This document shows positions 44,700-53,670 of a stretch of 64,000 nt of DNA, in pieces. The stretch is from Actinomadura_C sp036008685. GTDB taxonomy: Bacteria; Actinomycetota; Actinomycetes; Streptosporangiales; Streptosporangiaceae. Below the pieces are notes generated by a model, which had not been told where the DNA came from, did no database searches, and worked only from the letters and a program-made list of their open reading frames with translations. The stretch is from positions 9,477 to 73,476 of the forward strand of contig DASYNF010000195.1 in the NCBI GenBank assembly GCA_036008685.1, read 5' to 3'. Numbering within the stretch: position 1 is the stretch's first letter; each line of letters starts with the position of its first letter. The translations under genes and the position numbers were made by a program.

Positions 44700-45316
44700 T
44701 CGAGCATCTGGTCACCTCCGGGCAGTTCACGCTGGACGGCGGCACCTGGGACGTCGACAACAACGTCTGGCTGGTGGGGGACGACCGCGAGGTCCTGGTC
44801 ATCGACGCGGCTCATGACCCGGACGCCATCCTGGCGGCGGTCGGGGACCGGCACCTGACCGCGATCGTGTGCACGCACGGCCACAACGACCACATCAACG
44901 CCGCGGTGGAGGTCGCCGACCGCGCCGGGGCGCCGATCCTCCTGCACCCCGACGACCGCGTCCTCTGGGACATGGTCCACCAGGACCGGGCCCCCGACCG
45001 CGCCCTCGCGGACGGTGACGAGATCACCGTGGCGGGCACGGTCCTGCGGGTGATGCACACACCGGGGCACGCCCCCGGAGCGGTGTGCCTGTACGCCCCC
45101 GAGCTGCGGAGCGTCTTCACCGGCGACACCCTGTTCCAGGGCGGGCCCGGAGCCACGGGCAGGTCCTATTCGGACTTCCCGACGATCATCGAGTCCATCC
45201 GGGAGCGATTGCTCACCCTCCCCCCGGAGACGGTCGTACGGACCGGTCACGGCGACACCACCGTGGTCGGCAGCGAGGCTCCGCACCTCGAGGAGTGGAT
45301 CGGGCGCGGCCACTGA
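44696..45316 (+). CDS. MBL-fold metallo-hydrolase, partner of mycothiol formaldehyde dehydrogenase
   Basis: 206 residues with the glyoxalase II-type motif THGHNDH, then HTPGHAPGAV, GDTLFQGGPG and the last ligand in TGHGDTTVVG. It probably hydrolyses the S-formyl-mycothiol product or another mycothiol thioester; that role is inferred from position and family. Starts with GTG overlapping the dehydrogenase stop by 4 bp. Confidence 0.92.
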   Translation: MIEHLVTSGQFTLDGGTWDVDNNVWLVGDDREVLVIDAAHDPDAILAAVGDRHLTAIVCTHGHNDHINAAVEVADRAGAPILLHPDDRVLWDMVHQDRAPDRALADGDEITVAGTVLRVMHTPGHAPGAVCLYAPELRSVFTGDTLFQGGPGATGRSYSDFPTIIESIRERLLTLPPETVVRTGHGDTTVVGSEAPHLEEWIGRGH

Positions 45317-45445
45317 CCCCGGCCGGAGCGACGGCCCCGGTGGGTGGTCAATGCCGCTTCGTTGCTGTTCAATTGAACATCTGTTCGCGCTGCCTGTTGT
45401 CCTCGTTCGGCATTCTGTTCGTCACGACGTTCCCGAAGGCCTGAG

Positions 45446-46483
45446 GTGTCGACTTCACCGAGCTCCGCGCCACGGCCGCCCACGTCCCGCCTGATCCGGC
45501 GCTGGGACGTGGGCGAGCCTCGGGAGTTCGTCCCGCCGGCCGGCACGTCCGGGAGGCATCGCTGGCGGGTGGACACCCCCGCCGGGTCGTTCCTGCTCCA
45601 GCGGTTCACCGGGCGGCCCCGGCGCGAGGTGCTGTTCCAGCTCGAGGCCACGGCGGCGCTGTCGGACGCGGGCCTGCCGGTCCCGATGCCGATACCGGCC
45701 CGTGACGGCGAGCGGCTGGTCGAGAGCGGTCAGCAGCGGTACGGGCTCTCCCCGTGGATCGACGGGGGGCACCGCGACGGTCTGGACCTGAGGATCTCCG
45801 AATGCGTCGAGCTCGGCGGGCTCCTGGGCAGGGTGCACGCCGAGCTCGACGCGCTCACCCCACCGGTCCAGCAGACCCTGCTGTCGCCCGCCACCCGGGT
45901 GCAGGACGCCGTCGCCCGCGCCGACCGTCTCCTCGCGGCCACCGGGGCCGGCCCCGAAGGCGCGAACCCTCCGGCGGGGCAGCTCCTCGGTGAGCGCCGC
46001 GACCTGCTGGTCAGGCTGGCCGACCACCAGCCGCCCGCCGCCGAGACGGTGGCGGCGGGCCATCTCCACGGTGATTTCCAGGCCGCCAACCTCCTGTACG
46101 GGAGGTTCACCGGGCAGGTCGTCGCGATCCTCGACTGGGACCACCTGGTCGTCGGGTCGTTCGCCGGTGAACTGGTCCGTGCCGCCACGCTGCTGTTCGG
46201 CTACGGGGACGAGCGCGGGTTCGATCTCGAGCGTGTCGAGGCCTTCGTGGGCGGCCATGCGTCGACGTTTCCCCTGGACGCGTCCCAGCTCCAGTCCGCG
46301 GTGCACCGGCTCTGGTGGGAACGTCTCTGCGATCTCCGGTTCCCGGAACTGTCCGGGGTCGATGAGGACTCTGCCGGCGAACCACCGTTTCCGGGCGGGG
46401 CGGCGCTGGTCGAGTGGTGGACCGGCAACCTGGACCGCACGCTGGAGAGCTTCGCCGCCCCGTACGCGCGCGGCGCAGGTTGA
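45446..46483 (+). CDS. APH-family phosphotransferase
   Basis: 345 residues of the aminoglycoside phosphotransferase/choline kinase fold. The catalytic loop is HLHGDFQAANLLY and the metal-binding motif ILDWDHL; the N-lobe includes HRWRVDTPAGSFLLQRF. Such proteins phosphorylate small alcohols (homoserine, choline, antibiotics); no substrate can be named. GTG 45446 is used as start. It stands alone between the formaldehyde operon and a 454-bp gap. Confidence 0.85.
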   Translation: MSTSPSSAPRPPTSRLIRRWDVGEPREFVPPAGTSGRHRWRVDTPAGSFLLQRFTGRPRREVLFQLEATAALSDAGLPVPMPIPARDGERLVESGQQRYGLSPWIDGGHRDGLDLRISECVELGGLLGRVHAELDALTPPVQQTLLSPATRVQDAVARADRLLAATGAGPEGANPPAGQLLGERRDLLVRLADHQPPAAETVAAGHLHGDFQAANLLYGRFTGQVVAILDWDHLVVGSFAGELVRAATLLFGYGDERGFDLERVEAFVGGHASTFPLDASQLQSAVHRLWWERLCDLRFPELSGVDEDSAGEPPFPGGAALVEWWTGNLDRTLESFAAPYARGAG

Positions 46484-46937
46484 CCGGCGTCCGTTCCGTC
46501 CGTACGGCTGTTTCGTCCATATCCTGATGAGGACCCCAGGGGCGAAACGCCTCCGGGAACTCCGCGGATCATGGGGACGAGGTAGCGAAGGCCGGTGCCG
46601 GGGACAATATGGGCATGAACGTCCACCTGGAGCGGGCATGCCCTGTCGCCGAGCGACCACCAGAGGGGGTCCCGGACGGCCCGCGTGCCGCCGGCCGGCG
46701 GTGGGGCTCGGCGGCCGGCGGCCGTGGCCGCGGCGGTAGGCTTCGCCGACCAAAGCCACCCGATCGGCTGGTTCAATCGTCATGGCGCCATGCCGGGGGC
46801 GGGTGGCCGTCCTTGTATGTCCTTGTATGTCGTCACAGCATGTCGTCGCATGTCGTCGTATAGAGAACCGGGAGAGTGACGTCCGCTTCAATGGACCCTT
46901 TTAATAGGTGCGCCGTCTCCGTCACGGAGCCGGCGTC
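46484..46937. other. 454-bp gap with repeats and a possible amidohydrolase scrap
   Basis: No complete gene. On the minus strand near 46630-46510 a frame reads VDVHAHIVPGTGLRYLVPMI, which recalls the N-terminal metal-binding HxH of amidohydrolases, but it leads nowhere and may be chance. Short tandem repeats lie at 46809-46857. GGGAG is seen at 46870-46874, well before the next gene. Confidence 0.4.
46809..46857. repeat. Two pairs of 10-bp tandem repeats
   Basis: gtccttgtat occurs at 46809-46818 and 46819-46828; gcatgtcgtc at 46838-46847 and 46848-46857. They look like slippage products upstream of the CNNM gene pair. Confidence 0.85.
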
Positions 46938-48299
46938 ATGATGCTGGACATCCTCTTCCTTCTCGCCGCGCTCGCTCTGATCGTGGCCAACGGCGTCTTC
47001 GTCGCCGCCGAGTTCTCCCTGGTGACGGTGGAGCGCAGCCAGGTCCAGCGGCTCGCCGCCGACGGCGATCGAGGCGCCAAGGGGATCCTCGCCGCGGTCC
47101 GCCGGCTCTCCTTCCATCTGTCCGGCGCGCAGCTCGGCATCACGATCACCTCGCTGCTTCTCGGTGTGATCACCGAGCCGGCGATCGCGCATCTCCTCTC
47201 ACCGGTGATAGCCGCCGTGCCGGGGAGCTCCGAGCACACGGCCCAGGCCGTGGCGATCGGGGCGGCCCTCGTGATCGCCACGGTGGCGCAGATGGTCCTG
47301 GGCGAGCTGGTTCCGAAGAACGCCGCGCTGGCCCGTCCCCTCGCGGTCGCGCGGTTCGCCACTCCGCCACAGCGGGTCTTCTCGATGCTGTTCGCCCCGT
47401 TGATCAAAATCTTCAACGCCGGCGCGAACGGGATCGTACGGCGGCTCGGCGTGGAACCGCAGGACGAGCTCGCCTCCGCGCGGTCCCCCGAGGAGCTCGG
47501 CCTCCTGGTCCGGCTGTCGGCCCAGGCCGGCACCTTGCAGCCGAGCACCGCCGCCATGCTCAACCGAGCCCTCCGGTTCGGGGACAAGCCGGCGGCCGAG
47601 GCGATGACGCCCCGTGTCGACTGCGTCGTCGTCGAGTACACCGAGAGTGTCGCGGAGTTCCTCACCATCGCCGACCGGACCGGTCATCTCCGCTTTCCCG
47701 TCCACGGTGATGGCCCGGCGGAGGGCGGCGGCTGGGGCGAGGCCATGGGAGTGAAGGGCGTGGCCGGCGTGGCCGGCGCGTTCGCCGTGCCGGTGGCCGA
47801 GCGCGCGTCGACGCGGGTCGCGGACATCCTGCGGCCCCCGGTCCTGGTCCCGGGCACACTCCACCTCGGCACCGTGCTGGAACGGCTGCGAGCCGCCCGC
47901 ACCGAGATGGCCATCGTGGTGGACGAGTACGGCGGCTTCGCCGGCATCATCACGACCGAGGATCTCGCCGAGGAGCTGGTCGGTGAGATGGCCGACGAGT
48001 ACGACCTGCCCGAGGAGGAGTCGGCCGAGCCGATCCACACCCATCTGGCGCCCGGCGAGACCACGACCGTGCCGGGCGGGCTGCGAACCGACGAGGTGGA
48101 GGAACGCACGGGATTCGCGATGCCCGAGGGCCCCTACGAGACCCTGGCCGGCCTCGTGCTCGCCAGGCTCGGCCACCTCCCGCATGTGGGGGAGCGGGCG
48201 GTCGTGGACGGCTGGACCCTCACGGTCGGCGCCATGGAAAGGCATCGTGTGGAGCAGGTCGCCCTCACCGCTCCCGCCCTCGTGAAGGAACAGAATTGA
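46938..48299 (+). CDS. CNNM/CorC-family membrane protein (hemolysin-like) 1
   Basis: 453 residues. DUF21/CNNM membrane domain (1-190) with four hydrophobic segments (LDILFLLAALALIVANGVFVAAEF, LGITITSLLLGVITEPAIA, the GELVPKN motif), a pair of CBS domains (about 210-345, MTPRVDC ... IVVDEYGGFAGIITTEDL) and a CorC/HlyC C-terminal domain. Family members are linked to Mg2+ or Co2+ efflux. ATG 46938 or 46941 begins where coding bias starts. The stop overlaps the next gene. Confidence 0.92.
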   Translation: MMLDILFLLAALALIVANGVFVAAEFSLVTVERSQVQRLAADGDRGAKGILAAVRRLSFHLSGAQLGITITSLLLGVITEPAIAHLLSPVIAAVPGSSEHTAQAVAIGAALVIATVAQMVLGELVPKNAALARPLAVARFATPPQRVFSMLFAPLIKIFNAGANGIVRRLGVEPQDELASARSPEELGLLVRLSAQAGTLQPSTAAMLNRALRFGDKPAAEAMTPRVDCVVVEYTESVAEFLTIADRTGHLRFPVHGDGPAEGGGWGEAMGVKGVAGVAGAFAVPVAERASTRVADILRPPVLVPGTLHLGTVLERLRAARTEMAIVVDEYGGFAGIITTEDLAEELVGEMADEYDLPEEESAEPIHTHLAPGETTTVPGGLRTDEVEERTGFAMPEGPYETLAGLVLARLGHLPHVGERAVVDGWTLTVGAMERHRVEQVALTAPALVKEQN

Positions 48300-49300
48300 G
48301 CACGCTGGACCTGGCGGCGATCATCGCGCTGCTCGCCCTCAACGGGTTCTTCGTCGGCTCTGAGTTCGCGCTCATCTCCGCGAGGCGCACTCAGATAGAG
48401 CCGCTCGCCGGCGAGTCGCGGCGGGCGCGGGCCGTGATCGCCGCGATGGAGTCCGTTCCGACCATGCTGGCGGGCGCGCAACTCGGCGTCACCGTGGCGT
48501 CGCTGCTCCTCGGGGCGATCGGTGAGCCGGCGATCGCACACGGCCTCGAGCCGCTCTTCGAGCACGCGCACCTGCCGCCGGAGTTCGTCCACCCGGTCGC
48601 CTTCGGCCTGGCCCTGACCATCGTGGTGTCCAGCCACGTCATGCTCGGCGAGATGGTCCCCAAGAACCTCGCCCTGGCGGGACCGGAGAAGGCGGCGCTG
48701 TGGATAGTCCCCCCGCTGCTGGCGTTCTCGCGTCTGGTCCAGCCGCTCATCGCCGTGATCAAGGTCCTGTCCAACGGAGTGTTGGGGCTGATGGGCCTCC
48801 CGGTGGCCAGCGAGGTCAGGACCGTCTATACCCGCGATGAGCTGCCGGCGCTCATCGGTGAATCCCGTGAGCATCGGCTCCTCAAGGAGGCCGAGCACGA
48901 TCGGATGATCGCCACTCTCGCCCTGCACGCCCGTCCCGTCCGAGCCGTGATGGTGCCGGTGGACCAGGTGGTCACCGTGTCCGCGGAGACCACGCCCGCG
49001 CAGCTGCAGGACTACGCCGGGCGATACGGGCACTCCCGCTTTCCCGTGCGGGACGATGAGCCGCGAGGGCTGTGCGGTTATCTGCACATCCTCGACGCGC
49101 TCAACGGAGCACCACCCGGCCGCCCGCTGCCGGTCCGGGAGCTCCCACGGGTGCCCGGCTCCGCGACCTTGGCCGACGTCCTGGCCCTGATGCGCAAGAG
49201 CCGTGCGCAGGTGGTGGCCGTGACCGCGCCGGACGGCGCCGCGCTCGGCGTGGCCACCCTTGACGACGTGCTGGCCGGCTTGCTGCAGCCGGCCGACTGA
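48296..49300 (+). CDS. CNNM/CorC-family membrane protein 2
   Basis: 334 residues, paralog of the preceding gene. DUF21 domain (LDLAAIIALLALNGFFVGSEFALISARR, LGVTVASLLLGAIGEPAIA, GEMVPKN) and a CBS pair (MVPVDQVVTVSAE; VVAVTAPDGAALGVATLDDVL), but no CorC_HlyC domain. TTG start overlaps the upstream stop by 4 bp, so the two products are coupled and may form a heteromer, an arrangement common in actinobacteria. Confidence 0.92.
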   Translation: MSTLDLAAIIALLALNGFFVGSEFALISARRTQIEPLAGESRRARAVIAAMESVPTMLAGAQLGVTVASLLLGAIGEPAIAHGLEPLFEHAHLPPEFVHPVAFGLALTIVVSSHVMLGEMVPKNLALAGPEKAALWIVPPLLAFSRLVQPLIAVIKVLSNGVLGLMGLPVASEVRTVYTRDELPALIGESREHRLLKEAEHDRMIATLALHARPVRAVMVPVDQVVTVSAETTPAQLQDYAGRYGHSRFPVRDDEPRGLCGYLHILDALNGAPPGRPLPVRELPRVPGSATLADVLALMRKSRAQVVAVTAPDGAALGVATLDDVLAGLLQPAD

Positions 49301-49547
49301 CTATGGGCGTGGCCGGCTGCAGATAGCCCGGCACGGGAGCGGACCGGTGAGGACGGACGCCCTGGATCCGGGAACGGCATGCGCGGCGCGTCGGTGTTCC
49401 GCTACCTTCGGTAGTCACTTCGATGACGCGGTACGTCTCTCACAGTTCTGCGGGAGGCAGCGCCCAGCTGCATGCCTGACCAGATCGTCCCTTCACGGCC
49501 GCTACGTGGACGGTGCCGGGCATCTCCTGGCGAGAGTGGAGAGACAC

Positions 49548-49892
49548 ATGCACATGGCGTTTTCTGAAACGGCCTTCCCCGGTGGCGACTCCGACGATGC
49601 CGCGGCCGCCGAGATGGTCGCCCTCTTCGACCGAGGTCGCGCCGGGGACTTCGTCGCCGTCTATCTGGAGCTCCGGGACGGCGGCTACAGCCGGGACCGC
49701 CTGGTCGAGCTGCTGCGTGAGCGGGATGCCGGTTATGACCCGTACCTCCTGGCCGGTGCGATCGCCGAGCTGCCGCACCTGCCGGACGAGGAGTTCGCGT
49801 CGTACGGGCTCGACGACATACAGATCGCGATGATGCGGGCCCGGTTCGCCGACTGGTATCGCACCCTCCTCGGCGGTGGGCCCCGGGGGTGA
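49548..49892 (+). CDS. Small conserved hypothetical protein
   Basis: 114 residues starting MHMAFSETAFPGGDSDDAAA; acidic and helical, with ELRDGGYSRDRLVELLRERDAGYDPYLLAG and a C-terminal IQIAMMRARFADWYRTL. No signal or membrane segment. ATG 49548 has GGAGAG upstream; the open frame extends further 5' but lacks coding features. Function unknown. The stretch 49301-49547 holds no gene. Confidence 0.65.
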   Translation: MHMAFSETAFPGGDSDDAAAAEMVALFDRGRAGDFVAVYLELRDGGYSRDRLVELLRERDAGYDPYLLAGAIAELPHLPDEEFASYGLDDIQIAMMRARFADWYRTLLGGGPRG

Positions 49893-49950
49893 GTCCGGGT
49901 GGCCGTTCCCCGGCCCGTACGGACCGGACCGGACCGGGGAGGATCGGGCG

Positions 49951-50670
49951 TCAGCCGGTGCCGCGGCGCATCCCGTCGGAGATCTTCTCGGCCGCGGCCA
50001 CCACCGGCCCCGCGTGCTGGCGTCCGGGTGAACGGGTCAGGCGTTCGATCGGCCCGGACACCGACACGGCCGCGATGACCCGCCCGCCCGCGCCGCGGAT
50101 CGCGGCGGAGACCGACGCGACTCCCGACTCTCGTTCGCCCACGCTCTGGGCCCAGCCGCGGCGCCGTACCGCCGACAGTGTCGTGGCCTCGAACTTGGCA
50201 CCGCGCAGGCCGCGGTGCAGCCGGTCCGGTTCCTCCCAGGCCAGCAGGATCTGGGCGGCGGACCCCGCCGTCATGGGCAGGGTGCTGCCGACCGGCACGG
50301 TGTCGCGCAGCCCACTGGAGCGTTCGGCGGCCGCCACGCACACCCGGATGTCGCCCTGCCGCCGGTACAGTTGGGCGCTTTCGCCGGTGAGATCGCGCAA
50401 CTGGGTCAAAATGGGTTGGGCGATGGCCAGCAGTCGGTCCTCGCCGGCGGCGACGGCCAGCTCGGCGAGCCGCGGGCCGAGGATGAAGCGCCCCTGGGTG
50501 TCCCGGTGCACGAGACGGTGATGTTCCAGGGCGACGGCCAGCCGGTGGGCGGTCGGCCGGGCCAGCCCGGTCGTCTGTACGAGCTGCGCCAGCGACGCGG
50601 GGCCGGCCTCCAGCGTGTTCAGCACGAGAACCGCTTTGTCGAGTACGCCGACTCCGCTAGAGTTGTCCAT
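49951..50670 (-). CDS. ndgR: IclR-family regulator NdgR
   Basis: 239 residues starting MDNSSGVGVLDKAVLVLNTL. N-terminal winged helix (SLAQLVQTTGLARPTAHRLA) and C-terminal IclR effector domain (TGESAQLYRRQGDIRVCVAAAE). Sequence and position (divergent from leuCD, near hup) match NdgR, which in Streptomyces controls leucine and other amino acid genes. ATG 50670 matches the known N-terminus; an upstream GTG would add eight residues. It likely acts in the 90-bp gap before leuC. Confidence 0.93.
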   Translation of the reverse strand: MDNSSGVGVLDKAVLVLNTLEAGPASLAQLVQTTGLARPTAHRLAVALEHHRLVHRDTQGRFILGPRLAELAVAAGEDRLLAIAQPILTQLRDLTGESAQLYRRQGDIRVCVAAAERSSGLRDTVPVGSTLPMTAGSAAQILLAWEEPDRLHRGLRGAKFEATTLSAVRRRGWAQSVGERESGVASVSAAIRGAGGRVIAAVSVSGPIERLTRSPGRQHAGPVVAAAEKISDGMRRGTG

Positions 50671-50691
50671 AACTCGATATTGCCGTCTCGC

Positions 50692-50702
50692 CATCTGAGA
50701 TG
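50692..50702. promoter_or_regulatory. Candidate NdgR site in the ndgR-leuC gap
   Basis: catct-g-agatg is a perfect 5-bp inverted repeat, within tctcgccatctgaga, in the 90-bp divergent gap where NdgR is expected to bind. The match to a known NdgR motif was not tested. Confidence 0.3.
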
Positions 50703-50760
50703 CAAGTCGACGTCGGGCAGCGCAGAGGCGCGCTGGTCAATGATCGGATGGGGTGGAGCG

Positions 50761-52158
50761 ATGGGCCGCACACTGTCAGACAAGGTTTACGACGCGCATG
50801 TCGTACGACATGCCGAGGGCGAGCCCGATCTCCTCTACATCGACCTGCACCTGGTCCACGAGGTGACGAGCCCGCAGGCCTTCGACGGGCTTCGCATGGC
50901 CGGCCGGATCGTGCGGCGGCCCGAGCTCACCATCGCGACCGAGGACCACAACGTCCCGACCACGGACATCCTCGCACCCATCGTCGACCCCGTCTCACGG
51001 ACACAGATCGAGACGCTGCGCAAGAACTGCGCCGAGTTCGGCATCCGGCTGCACCCCATGGGCGACGCGGGCCAGGGCATCGTGCACGTCATCGGACCGC
51101 AGCTCGGCCTGACCCAGCCCGGCATGACCGTGGTCTGTGGTGACTCCCACACCTCCACGCACGGAGCGTTCGGCGCGCTGGCCTTCGGCATCGGCACCAG
51201 CGAGGTGGAGCATGTCCTCGCCACCCAGACCCTGCCGCAGCGCAAGCCGAAGACCATGACCGTCACGGTGAACAACGTGCTGCCGCACGGCGTGACCGCC
51301 AAGGACCTGATCCTGGCCGTCATCGCCCGGATCGGCACCGGCGGCGGTCAGGGCCACGTCATCGAATACCGCGGCGAGGCCATCCGTACGCTGTCCATGG
51401 AAGGCCGGATGACCGTCTGCAACATGTCCATCGAGGCGGGGGCGCGGGCCGGCATGATCGCGCCGGACGAGACGACCTTCGCCTATCTCGAGGGCCGTGC
51501 GCACGCCCCCTCCGGCCCGGAGTGGGAGGCGGCCAAGGAATACTGGCGATCCCTGCGCACCGACGACGACGCGACCTTCGACAGGGAGGTCGTCATAGAC
51601 GCGGCGGAGCTCACGCCCTTCGTGACGTGGGGCACCAACCCCGGGCAGGGTGTGCCGCTCGGTGCCACGGTCCCGGACCCCGAGGACTTCGACGAGCCGG
51701 TGCGGCGGTCCGCCGCCGAGCGGGCGCTGGAATACATGGGGCTGACGGCCGGAACGCCGCTGCGTGACATCGCCGTGGACACCGTCTTCGTCGGTTCCTG
51801 CACCAACGGGCGCATCGAGGACCTGCGCGCCGCGGCGAACGTCATCAAGGACCGCAAGGTGGCCGACGGCGTCCGCATGCTCATCGTGCCGGGCTCGATG
51901 AAGGTCAAGGAGCAGGCCGAGCAGGAGGGGCTGGCCGAGGTCTTCCGTGCCGCAGGCGCGGAGTGGCGAGAGGCCGGGTGCTCGATGTGCCTCGGCATGA
52001 ACCCGGACCAGCTCAAGCCGGGCGAGCGCAGCGCCTCGACCTCCAACCGCAACTTCGAGGGGCGGCAGGGCAAGGGCGGCCGCACGCACCTGGTGTCACC
52101 CGCCGTCGCCGCCGCGACCGCCGTCACCGGCCGTCTCACGGCCCCCGCCGACCTGTAA
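50761..52158 (+). CDS. leuC: 3-isopropylmalate dehydratase large subunit
   Basis: 465 residues, aconitase family, 4Fe-4S enzyme of leucine synthesis. CGDSHTSTHGAFGALAFGIG, the first iron-sulfur Cys in VGSCTNGR and the CSMCLGMN pair are intact; SASTSNRNFEGRQGKGGRTH is the substrate loop. ATG 50761 has GGAG close upstream; an in-frame ATG 21 nt earlier is possible. Its last six codons and stop are tandemly duplicated just after the gene. Confidence 0.96.
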   Translation: MGRTLSDKVYDAHVVRHAEGEPDLLYIDLHLVHEVTSPQAFDGLRMAGRIVRRPELTIATEDHNVPTTDILAPIVDPVSRTQIETLRKNCAEFGIRLHPMGDAGQGIVHVIGPQLGLTQPGMTVVCGDSHTSTHGAFGALAFGIGTSEVEHVLATQTLPQRKPKTMTVTVNNVLPHGVTAKDLILAVIARIGTGGGQGHVIEYRGEAIRTLSMEGRMTVCNMSIEAGARAGMIAPDETTFAYLEGRAHAPSGPEWEAAKEYWRSLRTDDDATFDREVVIDAAELTPFVTWGTNPGQGVPLGATVPDPEDFDEPVRRSAAERALEYMGLTAGTPLRDIAVDTVFVGSCTNGRIEDLRAAANVIKDRKVADGVRMLIVPGSMKVKEQAEQEGLAEVFRAAGAEWREAGCSMCLGMNPDQLKPGERSASTSNRNFEGRQGKGGRTHLVSPAVAAATAVTGRLTAPADL

Positions 52159-52176
52159 GCCCCCGCCGACCTGTAA
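52141..52176 (+). repeat. 18-bp tandem duplication across the leuC stop
   Basis: gcccccgccgacctgtaa occurs at 52141-52158 and 52159-52176. The first copy is the leuC end (APADL stop); the second lies in the leuC-leuD spacer and abuts the leuD ribosome site. Confidence 0.97.
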
Positions 52177-52185
52177 GGAGAGACC

Positions 52186-52776
52186 ATGGAAGCCTTCACC
52201 CTTCACACCGGCCGGGCAGTGCCGCTGCGCCGGAGCAACGTCGACACCGACCAGATCATCCCGGCGGTGTGGCTCAAGCAGGTCAGCCGCACCGGGTTCG
52301 AGAAGGGCCTGTTCTCCGCGTGGCGAGAGGACCCCTCCTTCGTGCTGAACGATCCCGCCTACGAGGGGGCGAGCATCCTGGTGGCCGGTCCTGACTTCGG
52401 GACGGGGTCCTCCCGGGAGCACGCGGTCTGGGCCCTGCAGCAATACGGTTTCCGCGCCATCGTCGCTCCGCGCTTCGGCGACATCTTCCGCAACAACGCC
52501 ACCAAGATGGGCCTGCTGCCGATCGAGATCGGCGAGGACGCGGTCGAGCGCATGCAGGCGAAGATCGAGGCCAATCCCGCCAAGGAGTTCACCGTCGACC
52601 TCGACCGGCGTGAGCTCCGCTGCGACGAGGGCGGCGTGCAGTCGTTCGAGATCGACGACTACACCCGGTGGCGGCTCATGAAGGGCCTGGACGACATCGG
52701 CCTGACCCTGCGCCATGTCGAGGACATCGGCGGATATGAGAAGAGGCGTGCCTCCTGGCTGCCCGCGACGGTGTGA
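52186..52776 (+). CDS. leuD: 3-isopropylmalate dehydratase small subunit
   Basis: 196 residues, swivel domain partner of LeuC. RSNVDTDQIIPAVWLKQVSRTG, GPDFGTGSSREHAVWALQ and FRAIVAPRFGDIFRNNATK are family landmarks. ATG 52186 follows AAGGAG by five nt. It forms an operon with leuC and with the small gene overlapping its stop. Confidence 0.96.
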   Translation: MEAFTLHTGRAVPLRRSNVDTDQIIPAVWLKQVSRTGFEKGLFSAWREDPSFVLNDPAYEGASILVAGPDFGTGSSREHAVWALQQYGFRAIVAPRFGDIFRNNATKMGLLPIEIGEDAVERMQAKIEANPAKEFTVDLDRRELRCDEGGVQSFEIDDYTRWRLMKGLDDIGLTLRHVEDIGGYEKRRASWLPATV

Positions 52777-53048
52777 CGGGGCCGGTGAGCTCTCCCGGTC
52801 CCGGCGAGCCGGGCTGGAGCGGGCCCGCATGGGACGACCCGGCTCTCACCGCGCTGGCCAGGCAGCTGCGCGAGGCTCACCGCAAGGTGACACCGATGCC
52901 CGCTGAGACACGGCAGCGGCTCAGCAGGCAGCTGCTCGCGATCACCGATCTGGCGAAGCGAGACGCAGAACTCGCCGGGCGGCGTCTCGCCGCCTTTATG
53001 CTCGCTCTCGAGGGCGCAGAGGGGTACGGACCGGCCCAGGAGGGGTGA
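52773..53048 (+). CDS. Small hypothetical protein coupled to leuD
   Basis: 91 residues, GTG start overlapping the leuD stop by 4 bp. A Gly/Pro-rich N-terminus is followed by a long helical stretch (DDPALTALARQLREAHRKVT, RLSRQLLAITDLAKRDAELAGRRLAAFMLAL). It resembles no family I can name. Overlap implies co-translation with leuCD. GC3 is high throughout, supporting real coding. Confidence 0.65.
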   Translation: MTGPVSSPGPGEPGWSGPAWDDPALTALARQLREAHRKVTPMPAETRQRLSRQLLAITDLAKRDAELAGRRLAAFMLALEGAEGYGPAQEG

Positions 53049-53189
53049 ATCGCCGCTTTAGTGACGCTTGTCACCAGATCCACCCGCCCTGGCACGTTTT
53101 GTGACTGTCCGTACAGGCCATAGAGTCTGCGAAAGCAGGCCGACAGCAAGGAAATCGCCTACGACATGGCAACTATTGCTTGCAGGTGA

Positions 53190-53218
53190 TTGTGCGGCCG
53201 CCGCACGTCCCCTAGTTT
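53190..53218 (+). promoter_or_regulatory. Possible hup promoter
   Basis: TTGTGC (53190-53195) and TAGTTT (53213-53218), 17 bp apart. The spacer contains gtgcgg-ccg-ccgcac, an inverted repeat that could bind a regulator. Confidence 0.4.
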
Positions 53219-53251
53219 CGTCGGGGCAAGGGGAACTGGAGGAGTATCCCA

Positions 53252-53530
53252 ATGAACAAGCGTGAGCTGGTCGACGCGATCTCTGAGCGGCTGGGGAGCA
53301 AGAAGGCCGCAGCCGATGCCGTCGACGCCATCCTGGACACGATCCAGACGGCCGTCGCCAAGGGAGAGAAAGTCGCCATCACCGGGTTCGGTTCGTTCGA
53401 GAAGGCCGATCGGCCCGCTCGGACCGCCCGCAACCCGGCAACCGGCAAGGCCATTGATGTTCCGGCGACGTCGGTGCCGAAGTTCAAGGCAGGCGCGGAC
53501 TTCAAGAACCTGGTAGCCGGCAAGGAGTAA
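53252..53530 (+). CDS. hup: HU-family DNA-binding protein
   Basis: 92 residues, MNKRELVDAISERLGSKKAA, the beta-arm GFGSFEKADRPARTARNPAT and the C-terminal FKAGADFKNLVAGKE. Nucleoid-associated protein that bends DNA as a dimer. This is the short HU form (HupA-like in Streptomyces) without a Lys-rich tail. GGAGG lies nine nt before ATG 53252. A very long hairpin follows the stop. Confidence 0.96.
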   Translation: MNKRELVDAISERLGSKKAAADAVDAILDTIQTAVAKGEKVAITGFGSFEKADRPARTARNPATGKAIDVPATSVPKFKAGADFKNLVAGKE

Positions 53531-53535
53531 CCATC

Positions 53536-53586
53536 CGCCACGACGCTCGGGGGCCATGCACTGCATGGCCCCCGAGCGTCGTGGCG
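53536..53586. terminator. 25-bp perfect hairpin after hup
   Basis: Arms 53536-53560 and 53562-53586 are exact complements. Part of the right arm (gcgtcgtggcg) recurs again a few bases downstream. It likely terminates hup and the convergent minus-strand genes. Confidence 0.85.
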
Positions 53587-53670
53587 TTGAGTGGGGCGTC
53601 GTGGCGCTCTGGGCACGTCTCGGCTCGCCCAGGTGGATCCCCGGTCGCTCGCTCGACCCGCCCGTGACGG

